Shown here: one piece after another, positions 1-7,027 of the stretch | Numbering within the stretch: position 1 is the first letter of the stretch | How the letters are laid out: each line of letters begins with the position of its first letter | NCBI GenBank assembly: GCA_002256685.1 | Contig: NQJH01000286.1 | Location: 594 to 7,620, forward strand | From: Methylococcaceae bacterium NSP1-2 | GTDB lineage: Bacteria; Pseudomonadota; Gammaproteobacteria; Methylococcales; Methylomonadaceae | Direction: 5' to 3' | DNA length: 7,027 nt | The notes under the pieces: generated by a model | What the model was told of the DNA's origin: nothing | The model's database searches: none | The model's input: the letters and a program-made list of their open reading frames with translations, nothing else | Position numbers and translations under genes: made by a program

Positions 1-1
1 T

Positions 2-1639
2 ATTCAGGTCGATAGCAGTCGCAGTGGGGCTGCCGAAGAGGAAATGATTAGCCGATTGTTAGCGGTGGAAAGTCACGATGAACCCACGGAAGTGGTGATT
101 CACGTTAATATGCTGAAAGAAGGCTGGGATGTTACGAATCTTTATACCATCGTGCCGTTACGCGCTGCGAATGAACGCACTTTGATTGAGCAATCGATTG
201 GGCGCGGTTTGCGCTTACCTTATGGCAAACGCACAGGCGTGAGTGCGGTGGATAGATTGAATATTGTCGCCCATGATCGTTTTCAAGAAATTATTGATGA
301 AGCCAATAATCCTAATAATCCACTGCGCTTACAGCAGGTGATTCTCGACGCGCCATCTAATCAAGATAAAACCGAAAGCGTGGCAGTTGAGTCTACTCTT
401 AATACGCTGATTAGTGGCAAACCCTATCCCACGTCAGACGATAAACCGCCTGTGTTTACAGGGATTGCGGAACAAGCGGTTGCAGCGTGTGCGATGGCTG
501 AATTAAATAAGTTACAACATAGCCCCAAAATAGTTGCCACCAGTCAGGCATTATTGAATGCCTCCATACAAACGGCTGTTGTTTTGGCAGTTACCGAACA
601 GTTAAGCAGTGGGCAACAGTCTTTGCTAGCTAACGAAACCGCTATTAATATTGCTGATATTGTCGCAAAAACCACCGCATTAATGGTTAATCATACCATC
701 GATATTCCTCGCGTTATTGTTGTGCCTAAAGGTACAGTGAGTTATGGCTATAAACCGTTCACGCTTGATTTAAGTGCTTTGCATCTGCAACCTTCAGAAC
801 GCGGCATTGTGATTCAAAGCCTACAAACTAACGAGCAGCAATTGATCGCGGCGGCAAATAATAGCAGCGACGTAAAGCCAGAAAACAGTATTGTTCACGC
901 GCTGAGTGATTATGATGATATTTCTTATGATGACCACGCGGAGTTAATTTATGACTTGGCAAGTCAAGCCGTTGCACATTTGCGTAGCTATCTAAAAGAA
1001 GATGAAGCACTTAATGTGTTGAGCAATAATCGCCAATTACTGGCTAAAAATATTCATGCCCAAATGGCAGAACATTTTTGGGAGCAAGCTGATAGTTATG
1101 AAGTGGAAGTGCGTAGTGGTTTTACGCCGTTAAAAAGTTGTGCTTATACGGTTGCGGCGGGGCAAACGCCCTTTTCTTACCGTGATACTGTGACTGAAAA
1201 AAACAAAATCAAACAAATGCTGTTTGATGGCTTTAGCAAGTGTTTATATCCGCTACAGAAATTTGATTCTGATACCGAACGCCGTTTTGCGGTGATTTTA
1301 GAACGCGATGCGCAAAAGTGGTTTAAACCTGCGAAAGGTCAGTTTCAAATTTATTATAAAGACGGTGTGAATCATCCTGAATATATTCCCGACTTTGTCG
1401 CTGAAACTGAACATTGCGTGTTGATGGTGGAAACTAAATCACAAGCAGAAATGACCGATACCAACGTGCAAGCTAAAGCCGATGCTGCAATTAAATGGTG
1501 TGAAAATGCCAGCGACTATCTACTGAATAATAACGGCAAAGCGTGGAAATATTTATTGATTCCACATGATGAAATTAAGGAGAATTTTCAGCTAAGCGAT
1601 TATGTGCGTAGGTTTGAACGATCTGTCTATAACAATTAA
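2..1639 (+). CDS. Type III restriction-type helicase/nuclease (Res-like), C-terminal part
   Basis: The reading frame is open from base 2 to the TAA at 1637-1639, so this is the end of a gene that starts left of the window; the ATG at 44 is internal. Two superfamily 2 helicase motifs are visible: motif V-like NMLKEGWDV (bases 107-133) and motif VI-like EQSIGRGLR (188-214), whose arginines would contact ATP. After a long, less conserved middle comes a nuclease-like PD-(D/E)XK pattern: PD at 1388-1393, then ETK at 1430-1438 within LMVETKSQ. In the family, such proteins pair with a Mod methyltransferase to cut unmethylated DNA, translocating with ATP. The Walker A and DEAD-type motifs and any mod gene would lie off the left edge; no methyltransferase of the Mod type follows downstream. 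It could instead be a stand-alone DEAD/DEAH helicase-nuclease in defence or repair. The Res-like family call is firm, the exact system is not. Confidence 0.85.
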   Translation: MQVDSSRSGAAEEEMISRLLAVESHDEPTEVVIHVNMLKEGWDVTNLYTIVPLRAANERTLIEQSIGRGLRLPYGKRTGVSAVDRLNIVAHDRFQEIIDEANNPNNPLRLQQVILDAPSNQDKTESVAVESTLNTLISGKPYPTSDDKPPVFTGIAEQAVAACAMAELNKLQHSPKIVATSQALLNASIQTAVVLAVTEQLSSGQQSLLANETAINIADIVAKTTALMVNHTIDIPRVIVVPKGTVSYGYKPFTLDLSALHLQPSERGIVIQSLQTNEQQLIAAANNSSDVKPENSIVHALSDYDDISYDDHAELIYDLASQAVAHLRSYLKEDEALNVLSNNRQLLAKNIHAQMAEHFWEQADSYEVEVRSGFTPLKSCAYTVAAGQTPFSYRDTVTEKNKIKQMLFDGFSKCLYPLQKFDSDTERRFAVILERDAQKWFKPAKGQFQIYYKDGVNHPEYIPDFVAETEHCVLMVETKSQAEMTDTNVQAKADAAIKWCENASDYLLNNNGKAWKYLLIPHDEIKENFQLSDYVRRFERSVYNN

Positions 1640-1650
1640 ATTATACTTTG

Positions 1651-1692
1651 ATTGACCTCCTCCCCTTGCTTTAGCTAGAGTAGTAAGTCAAT
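1651..1692. repeat. Possible decayed hairpin element between genes
   Basis: In the 75-base gap between the Res-like gene and the heme protein gene, ATTGAC (1651-1656) is mirrored by GTCAAT (1687-1692). Between them, CTTGC-TTTA-GCTAG (1665-1678) can fold with one T-T mismatch. The stretch TTGACCTCCTCCCC followed by a small hairpin resembles, from memory, the palindromic ends of IS200/IS605-type elements. No transposase gene is next to it, so at most it is a worn remnant. The same bases could hold a weak promoter (TTGACC at 1652-1657), but no good -10 box follows. Confidence 0.2.
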
Positions 1693-1702
1693 AATCCCAA
1701 CT

Positions 1703-1709
1703 AAGAGAG
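1703..1709 (+). promoter_or_regulatory. Ribosome binding site for the heme protein gene
   Basis: The purine run AAGAGAG ends five bases before the ATG at 1715, a suitable Shine-Dalgarno position. It supports that ATG as the start, because the next in-frame methionine comes only after the first membrane helix has begun. Confidence 0.55.
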
Positions 1710-1714
1710 TCATA

Positions 1715-2377
1715 ATGGTTAAAGAACGGTACACACGCTTTAAAGATATTTCTGTCAGCGAAAGAATTTTAAATACTGTGTTTTTGCTAACCATAGGACT
1801 CGGTTATATGGCTGCTTTAGCTAATTTGTATTACACCCATCAAGGGCGTGATGGTAAGGCGGGGCTTTCTATTGATGATGTCACTATTCATTATCACGGT
1901 TCTAAAGAACAAACGCGCCTAGGTAATGCGATTACTGGCATCATGGAACCTAATCTACGGCATAAAAGTGATAAAGACGTTATTTTGGATTGGATACAAG
2001 CTGGCGCGGAAGAACCTGAATATAAAGAAAAAATTGCGCCGATATTAAATCGGGATTGTGTCATTTGTCATACGCCTAGCATTAACCCTTCGCTACCTGA
2101 TTTAAGCAATTATGCAGGTGTTGCAGAAGTTGCTCATTCAGGCGGGGCAAGCATTCCAGCATTAATCCGTGTTTCACATATTCATTTGTTTGGTATTGCA
2201 TTTATTTTATTTTTTATCGGTAAAATATTTATTCTCTGTGACATTAATATCTATGTAAAAAGAATTGCCGTAGTCATTCCGTTTGCGGCCATGTTATTGG
2301 ATGTGCTGTCATGGTTCATTACCAAATCCATCCCCAGTTTTTCCTATGTAGTAGTCCAGGGAATTATCAATAATTAA
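1715..2377 (+). CDS. Membrane-anchored single-heme c-type cytochrome-like protein
   Basis: The 220-residue protein has a hydrophobic helix at about 20-39, a polar region at about 41-150, and two more helices at about 157-176 and 184-203. The polar region holds CVICH at 115-119, a CxxCH motif for covalent heme c. Heme is attached outside the cytoplasm, so this region should face the periplasm. The sequence before it, with DWIQAGAEEP near 92-101, resembles small cytochrome c domains in which such a WIxxGA segment precedes the heme site. No clear methionine ligand follows; H155 and H157 (SHIH), at the start of the second helix, are candidate axial ligands. It may be an electron-transfer or redox-sensing subunit, but no oxidase or reductase partner lies nearby. 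I do not recognise a named gene. The start is fixed by a good ribosome binding site. The stop overlaps the convergent permease gene by 11 bases. Confidence 0.75.
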   Translation: MVKERYTRFKDISVSERILNTVFLLTIGLGYMAALANLYYTHQGRDGKAGLSIDDVTIHYHGSKEQTRLGNAITGIMEPNLRHKSDKDVILDWIQAGAEEPEYKEKIAPILNRDCVICHTPSINPSLPDLSNYAGVAEVAHSGGASIPALIRVSHIHLFGIAFILFFIGKIFILCDINIYVKRIAVVIPFAAMLLDVLSWFITKSIPSFSYVVVQGIINN

Positions 2378-4286
2378 GACTTGCCCGCACCACTATTCGA
2401 GTGGCATGACGTGCTGGCAAATACGAAGCCAGCAATACTAACACGGTCACTATTGCCAACCACAACCAAACGGCAAGCCACGAAAAACTAAAATCAAGTT
2501 GTATACCTAGCATGATTTCACCTAATTTTCGAGACAGGGGTTCGGCTGAAAAATAGGCAATAGGAATGCTAATAAGCCACGCCATTAAGCCATGAAAAAA
2601 CCCTTCTAGCATAAATAGCTTAAAAATTGCCGATGAACTTGCGCCAATAGCGCGTAATACGCCTATCTCACGCGTGCGTTGTAAAACCCCAATCGCCAAG
2701 GTGCCAGACAAGCCGATTGCCCCCACTGAAGCAATCAATGACGCAAGCCCTAATAACATACTGGTAATGGGGCGAAACTGATTTTTAGCGTAATGCCGTT
2801 GCTCCAGCTTGGCAATGGTAGTGTAAAAATCCAGTTTGATATGTTGATTTTGAAACGCTTGTTTTAACGCGTCAGCATAAGTTTTTTCTTCTTCCAGTGT
2901 TGTGACATTCGCCGATAACAAAGCAAATGAGCTGTATTGCTTACGCTGTGTGAACGTTTGGATAGTGCTTAAAGGCGCATATACCGGCTCGACCGCATAA
3001 CCAGAACCGGCAAACCAACGATACAAACCAATCACTTGCCATTCACTATTGAATTGCCCCAGTAGATTCATGTTGATGCTATCACCGACTTGAATACCGT
3101 TAAGTTCTGCGGTTGCGGCATTCAGCACTAGCACTTTCTGTTCATTATCGTTATGTTCAAACCAACGCCCTGCAACAATCAGCGGTTTATACATCACCGA
3201 TTCCACTGGCAGGGCAACAATTTGTACGCCCAAACTCCCCGCTTGTTTTAGTAACACGTTATTGCGAGATAGTTCAGCAGGCAATCTGTTCCATAATTCC
3301 AGTCCTGTGGTTTGTGGCACAGTGCGAATTAATTCCTCAACTAAAGCGGACGGTTGATCGCTACTAAAACCTAAACGCACGTTGTATTTACTCCGCGCCA
3401 GCTCATTATCCAGCGTCAAATTCACCGATGTTATCAAGCTGATAATGATGATAAACAACACACCGGCAATAATTAGCACAATCTGCGTCCATAATAAACG
3501 GGCTTTACGGCGAAATAAATTGCCCAAGGTGACAGCGTAAAGTGTCGGTAACGCACTGAATACTTTACCCTCTAGCCAATTATCAAAACGACTACTACCA
3601 AAATCAGCTCCCAGTCCGTAGCTTGCGATTGCTTGCCGAACCGACAGGGACGCGCCACGCCAAATGGGATAAAGGGACGCTAACAACGGCGCGAGCAATC
3701 CACCTGCAATCATCAAATACAAAGTGCGGGATGAATATTCAAAACCGTCCATTTCGATATTAAATAAATTCAGCAACCACTGACTACTAAAATAAGCCCC
3801 CGCTAAACTCAACGGCACTGCCAAGAGCAGAGCAAGCAACGCGACAATAAACACTTCGGTCAAATAAATGCGGGCAATGGTTAAACGCCGCGCACCGAGT
3901 GATTTCATGATGCCAATCTGATCCGTTTGTTGGGTAATTAACGCTGCGATGGTGTTAAGAATTAATACCGAACTCAAGGCTAACGATGCCCACGCCATCA
4001 CCGTTAAAATTAAATTTATACCTGAAAAAAACGGTCTGCCCCAATGTTGTTCTGGATTTTGTAATAAAGTAGCGTTTACACCGATGCCCAAGCGTGCTGT
4101 GTTTGTGCGAATTTCACCTGCAATTAAACGGGCTTTTTCTTCGCTATAAGGTTGTGTGACTTGTACTAATAATTGTCGAAAGGTATTCGGTGCGATACCA
4201 AAAACAGCCGCTGACTCAGGTGAAATAAAGAAATGTAATTGCCCACCAAAAGGCGGTGGTTTAACAAATGTTCGCCGGTTTCGGTT
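2367..4286 (-). pseudogene. FtsX-type ABC permease, C-terminal fragment after frameshift
   Basis: This is the downstream piece of a permease whose first part is at 4166-4786 in another frame. The frame is open from just after a TGA at 4287-4289 to the TGA at 2367-2369. The first possible start is a TTG at 4091, but good protein sequence (FVKPPPFGGQ) already precedes it, so 4091 is not a true start. Counting from that TTG, helices lie at about 24-51, 78-101, 125-144, 201-223, 443-470, 492-513 and 536-558. Together with one helix in the upstream piece this gives eight, the layout of a duplicated MacB-type periplasmic domain plus FtsX domain. The FtsX motif appears twice: IGIMKSLGARR (59-69) and IGVLRAIGASS (476-486). 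The protein would be the membrane partner of the ATPase just upstream. As read, this piece lacks its own ribosome binding site and first helix and is probably not functional. Confidence 0.8.
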
Positions 4287-4786
4287 TCAAAAACAAGACT
4301 ATCGCCTGATTTTAGCCCTGCGGCTTTTGCTGATAAACGTTCTACTGCTAAGGCTTTATCATGCGGAAACTGTCCCGATAATAAAGTCATTACATCATAG
4401 TGTTGTACACGATAATCAGGGCGCACTATCGCCGTCCCCGTTTGCCACTGCGGATTATTAGCCGTTTTAAAACGCACGGTAAATTGCGTTAATGTATCGA
4501 CACCCGCTACGCCAGCAATGGTTTTTATTTGTTCTGCGACGGCAAGATTAGCGTCCGTTTTGAGGATTAAACTAATATGTGAAGGCGAAGAGCGTTTATG
4601 TGAGCCATCCATTTTGCTCAGTTGTAAATCGATCATGCCCAATAAAGTACCGACCACAAATATGCCGATAGCAATACTGGAAATAGCAAGTAGTGTGCGT
4701 GATTTTTGTGCCAGTAAATCAGCGCGAATTTTATGCCAGAAACTATTCAAAGACGTAATCCGAACGGGCAATGATTTGATCGTCAT
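4166..4786 (-). pseudogene. FtsX-type ABC permease, N-terminal fragment before frameshift
   Basis: This is the first part of the split permease. The preferred start is the ATG at 4786, which overlaps the end of the ATPase gene by 44 bases, a usual sign of translational coupling; an ATG at 4843 lies deeper inside the ATPase gene and a TTG at 4750 is also possible. From 4786 the protein begins with a basic, amphipathic segment (FWHKIRADLL), then a helix at about 31-51, then the first part of a MacB-type periplasmic domain including GLKSGDSLVFETETGE near 157-172. After about residue 172 the sequence turns into unrelated residues (NHRLLVGNYISL) and stops at 4166, while the matching permease sequence continues in the frame that ends at 2367. 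Rejoined, the two pieces make about 810 residues or slightly more, normal for this eight-helix permease type. Confidence 0.78.
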
Positions 4787-5453
4787 AAATACGCCCAGAA
4801 TGAATAGTAATACGCCGTGATGCCGATTCTGCCAAGGTTTCATTATGCGTCACCATGACTAGGGTTTTACCTTGCTGATTGAGTTTTAAGAACAATTCAA
4901 ACACGGTATCCGCCGTTTCCGCATCAAGATTGCCGGTTGGTTCATCGGCGACAATGAGTTGTGGGTCATTAGCCAACGCCCGTGCAATCGCCGCACGTTG
5001 CTGTTGACCGCCTGATACCTGACTCGGTAGTTGTTGCGCTTGATCGGTCAAACCCACTAACTCCAATAAATACCGCGCTCTTTCTAAGCGTTCGCGTCTT
5101 GGTTTTTTAGCGACAAAATCCATAGGCAACAAAATATTTTGCAACAAACTTAATGACGGTAATAATTGAAAAAACTGAAACACGATACCGATATTAGCCC
5201 CGCGCCATACTGATAATTGCTCTTCTTTTAGCTTGTGCAACGCGCTACCACAGACATGCACTTGCCCTTGAGAGGGTTTATCAATCCCTGCCAATAAATT
5301 TAATAACGTTGATTTTCCATTACCCGAAGGACCCACAATAGCGACAAATTCCCCTGCATTAATCTCTAAGGATATATCGTGTAACACAGGCTGGATTATT
5401 TGCCCATTCATGTATGCTTTATAGACATTTTGTAGTTTGATGAGGGGGAGCAT
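4743..5453 (-). CDS. ABC exporter ATP-binding protein, LolD/MacB type
   Basis: This is a complete nucleotide-binding subunit of about 236 residues. From the start at 5453, Walker A GPSGNGKST is at 41-49, the Q-loop glutamine at 93 (VFQFFQ), the signature VSGGQQQR at 146-153, Walker B LIVADE at 166-171, the D-loop GNLDAE at 174-179, and the H-loop histidine at 203 (MVTHN). All catalytic residues are present. In this family (LolD, MacB N-terminal half, YbbA) ATP hydrolysis powers an FtsX-type permease that moves lipoproteins, lipids or peptides outward, often by mechanical force across the periplasm. The start could be 12 codons earlier at 5489; I prefer 5453 because LPLIKLQNVYKAY begins like the family, but neither start has a clear Shine-Dalgarno site. 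The permease follows with a 44-base overlap. No HlyD-type adaptor gene is seen. The substrate cannot be read from the sequence. Confidence 0.92.
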   Translation of the reverse strand: MLPLIKLQNVYKAYMNGQIIQPVLHDISLEINAGEFVAIVGPSGNGKSTLLNLLAGIDKPSQGQVHVCGSALHKLKEEQLSVWRGANIGIVFQFFQLLPSLSLLQNILLPMDFVAKKPRRERLERARYLLELVGLTDQAQQLPSQVSGGQQQRAAIARALANDPQLIVADEPTGNLDAETADTVFELFLKLNQQGKTLVMVTHNETLAESASRRITIHSGRIYDDQIIARSDYVFE

Positions 5454-5474
5454 GGTCAGAATCAAATGATAGTG

Positions 5475-5503
5475 TTGTACAGTAGACATTTAGGTTCTAT
5501 CAT
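5475..5503 (+). promoter_or_regulatory. Possible promoter for the methyltransferase gene
   Basis: TTGTAC (5475-5480) and TATCAT (5498-5503) are 17 bases apart. The -10 box matches five of six sigma-70 consensus bases, but the -35 box matches only three. Transcription would start near 5510, just upstream of the ATG at 5532. The site lies in the narrow divergent gap shared with the ATPase gene. This is a weak call based on pattern alone. Confidence 0.25.
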
Positions 5504-5531
5504 GCGCTTCCTTTACGAAACACACAACATC

Positions 5532-6104
5532 ATGACTTCAATACAGCTATTTTGGCTAATCCTTGGCACAACGTGGGCAGCGATTGAAATCGCTATCGCC
5601 ACCAAAACCCGCGTACAGTTTACCAGCACTACGCAACTTGAATACCGTTCTGAGTCATTAATTTGGCTGGTTGTTGTTATTGCTTTAGTCGCCGCACTTT
5701 GGCTTAAACAACAGCACTTGGTGACGTTGCCGATAGCCATTTTTAATCGCCAAATCATAGCGATGGTGTTTTTTATAACGGGTATTGTTCTACGTTACTA
5801 TGCAGTATTTAGTTTAGGAGAATTTTTCAGCACCACCGTGATTACTCAAGACAGCCATATTCTCATTGAAAAAGGACCTTATCGTGTGATAAGACACCCG
5901 GCTTACACAGGCTTACTCAGCAGTTTTTTTGCCGCTGGTATTGCTATGGGTGATGGCTTGGCATTACTGGTATTAGTTTATCCTATTGCTTATGTATTAA
6001 TTCAACGCATACGCATAGAAGAACAATGGCTGAGCAAACATTTTGGTAATATTTATAATGACTATTGCCTTCGGACTAAGAAATTAATTCCGTGGCTTTA
6101 TTAA
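5532..6104 (+). CDS. ICMT-like membrane protein methyltransferase
   Basis: The 190-residue protein is largely hydrophobic, with helices at about 3-21, 42-58 and 73-93 and a long hydrophobic hairpin at about 127-158. Its C-terminal half carries the hallmark of isoprenylcysteine carboxyl methyltransferase (ICMT) and phospholipid methyltransferase families: GPYRVIRHPAYTG (115-127), then RIRIEEQWL (159-167) with the paired acidic residues, and an aromatic-rich tail ending in IPWLY. In these families the two blocks bind S-adenosylmethionine at the membrane face and methylate a carboxyl or amino group of a lipid-like substrate. Bacterial members mostly have unknown substrates. The start is uncertain: ATG codons at 5466, 5502 and 5532 are in frame. 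I favour 5532 because the first helix then begins at once and the length fits the family; 5502 has a weak AGG seven bases upstream. A carotenoid desaturase gene follows 84 bases on, in the same direction. Confidence 0.8.
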   Translation: MTSIQLFWLILGTTWAAIEIAIATKTRVQFTSTTQLEYRSESLIWLVVVIALVAALWLKQQHLVTLPIAIFNRQIIAMVFFITGIVLRYYAVFSLGEFFSTTVITQDSHILIEKGPYRVIRHPAYTGLLSSFFAAGIAMGDGLALLVLVYPIAYVLIQRIRIEEQWLSKHFGNIYNDYCLRTKKLIPWLY

Positions 6105-6154
6105 CCTTGTTAAAACCGCATTATGTCTTGACTATCGTTTGCACTAAAGGCACA

Positions 6155-6183
6155 TTAACAAACAAACATTAATACTCTATAAA
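6155..6183 (+). promoter_or_regulatory. Possible promoter directly upstream of the desaturase start
   Basis: TTAACA (6155-6160) and TATAAA (6178-6183) each match five of six sigma-70 consensus bases and are 17 bases apart, the ideal spacing. Transcription would then begin within a few bases of the ATG at 6189, giving almost no leader. A second -35-like TTGACT at 6128-6133 has no good -10 box at the right distance. Chance matches are common in AT-rich gaps, so confidence is modest. Confidence 0.35.
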
Positions 6184-6188
6184 TTATC

Positions 6189-7027
6189 ATGCCAAAAACA
6201 AAACATATTGTGATCGTTGGTGCAGGTCCTGGTGGTCTGTGTGCTGGGATGCTGTTAAGCAAACGCGGCTTTAAAGTATCAATATTTGAAAAAAATGCCG
6301 ACGTTGGTGGTCGCAATCGTCCGATTAGCAGGGATGGCTTTGTGTTTGATACTGGACCTACGTTTTTGTTAATGAAATACATTCTGGATGAAATGTTTCA
6401 GCTTTGCGGTAAACGTAGCGAAGATTATCTGGAATTTTTTAAGCTTGATCCGATGTATCGCTTATTATTTTCAGATCGTGCGGTTGATGTGTATTCTGAC
6501 CGCGATAAAATGCGGGCTGAATTACAACGAGCGTTTCCTGAAGGTAGCGCGGGGTTTGATGCTTATCTTAAGCAAGAAGGTCAACGGTTTCGAAAACTCT
6601 ATCCGTGTATCAAACGTGATTATTCCAGTTTGAAAGCCTTTTTTTCATGGGATTTAATTCGCGCTTTGCCGTATTTAGCCTTAAATCATAGCGTTTTTTC
6701 TAATCTAGGTCGGTATTTTAAAGAAGAGAAAATGCGTTTGGTGTTTTCTTTTCAATCCAAATACTTGGGAATGTCGCCTTGGGAATGCCCTGCCCTGTTC
6801 ACCATGTTGTCTTATTTAGAACATGAATACGGTATTTATCATGTTAAAGGCGGACTCAATAAAATCGCCGAGGCAATGGCGAAAGTCATCACAGAACAAG
6901 GTGGTACGATTCATACCGATACCCCTATTGACTCGTTAATCATTGAAAATAAAGTCGTTAAAGGGGTGCGTTTAGCAGACGGCAGTGAGGTTCTGGCAGA
7001 TGAAGTGGTTGTGAATGCCGATTTTGC
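6189..7027 (+). CDS. crtN: CrtN-like carotenoid desaturase (4,4'-diapophytoene desaturase), N-terminal part
   Basis: The gene runs off the right edge; 279 residues of an expected roughly 500 are visible. The N-terminus has the dinucleotide-binding fold for FAD: VIVGAGPGGL at 8-17, the acidic residue E34 ending the second strand, VGGRNR at 39-44 and DTGPT at 54-58, all typical of the CrtI/CrtN desaturase family. Conserved family stretches such as SKYLGMSPWECPALFTM (190-206) and YHVKGGL (217-223) follow. Such enzymes introduce double bases into phytoene or diapophytoene to make coloured carotenoids at the membrane. The sequence strongly resembles, from memory, CrtN1 of Methylomonas, which works on C30 precursors; a CrtI acting on C40 phytoene, or a CrtN2/CrtP-type terminal oxidase, remains possible because the C-terminus is missing. 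The ATG at 6189 is required by the FAD motif, yet no Shine-Dalgarno site precedes it. Confidence 0.85.
   Translation, partial: MPKTKHIVIVGAGPGGLCAGMLLSKRGFKVSIFEKNADVGGRNRPISRDGFVFDTGPTFLLMKYILDEMFQLCGKRSEDYLEFFKLDPMYRLLFSDRAVDVYSDRDKMRAELQRAFPEGSAGFDAYLKQEGQRFRKLYPCIKRDYSSLKAFFSWDLIRALPYLALNHSVFSNLGRYFKEEKMRLVFSFQSKYLGMSPWECPALFTMLSYLEHEYGIYHVKGGLNKIAEAMAKVITEQGGTIHTDTPIDSLIIENKVVKGVRLADGSEVLADEVVVNADF

Noticed and set aside
2367..2377. Eleven-base overlap of the convergent heme protein and permease genes
   Set aside because: Short overlaps at convergent gene ends are ordinary, and I see no hairpin with a T-run here to call a shared terminator.
3113..3367. Open frame of 84 codons on the plus strand
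   Set aside because: It is fully antisense to the well-supported second half of the permease, with no domain signal.
4277..4288. Tandem repeat GGTTTC x2 next to the permease frameshift
   Set aside because: Slippage of a six-base unit would not change the frame, so it does not explain the break.
4156..4461. Open frame of about 100 codons on the plus strand
   Set aside because: It lies opposite the permease gene, has no ribosome binding site or recognisable domain, and spans the frameshift region where the minus strand clearly codes.
4518..4820. Open frame of 100 codons on the plus strand
   Set aside because: It is the complement of the permease N-terminus and ATPase end, both supported by family motifs; its composition is not protein-like.
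6155..6382. Open frame of 75 codons on the minus strand
   Set aside because: It is antisense to the FAD-binding region of the desaturase, whose motifs are unmistakable.
6388..6633. Open frame of 81 codons on the plus strand
   Set aside because: It is an out-of-frame shadow inside the desaturase gene.

Overview
The window carries about five genes of a gammaproteobacterial type with fairly AT-leaning codon use. The best taxonomic clue is the gene at the right edge. Its protein closely resembles the C30-carotenoid (diapophytoene) desaturase CrtN1 that I recall from Methylomonas. This suggests a methanotroph of the Methylococcales or a near relative. That placement rests on recalled family resemblance, not on a search.

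Layout. At 2-1639 (+) lies the C-terminal half or so of a type III restriction-type helicase/nuclease (Res-like) that runs in from the left edge. A 75-base gap follows, with a Shine-Dalgarno site and a possible decayed hairpin element. At 1715-2377 (+) is a small membrane-anchored protein with one c-type heme motif (CVICH). It converges on, and overlaps by 11 bases, a minus-strand ABC exporter locus at 5453-2367. That locus has a LolD/MacB-type ATPase, then a large FtsX-type permease split by a frameshift near 4258-4286. At 5532-6104 (+), divergent from the ATPase, is an isoprenylcysteine carboxyl methyltransferase (ICMT)-like membrane methyltransferase. At 6189-7027 (+) is the N-terminal 279 residues of the CrtN-like desaturase, which runs off the right edge.

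How the genes relate. The ATPase and permease would form one exporter of the LolCDE/MacB/YbbAP class. No HlyD-type adaptor is visible, and as read the permease is broken, so the exporter is probably non-functional unless the frameshift is a sequencing error. The methyltransferase and desaturase lie in tandem, 84 bases apart. Both act on lipids or isoprenoids in the membrane, so a shared role is possible but unproven. The Res-like gene and the heme protein have no clear link to the others.

I see no tRNA, rRNA, CRISPR array or intact insertion sequence, and no gene-free stretch longer than 100 bases. Nothing here amounts to a clearly new multi-gene system. The most notable items are the permease frameshift, which comparison of the two permease halves suggests is a real small deletion, the single-heme membrane protein, and the missing Shine-Dalgarno site of the desaturase.
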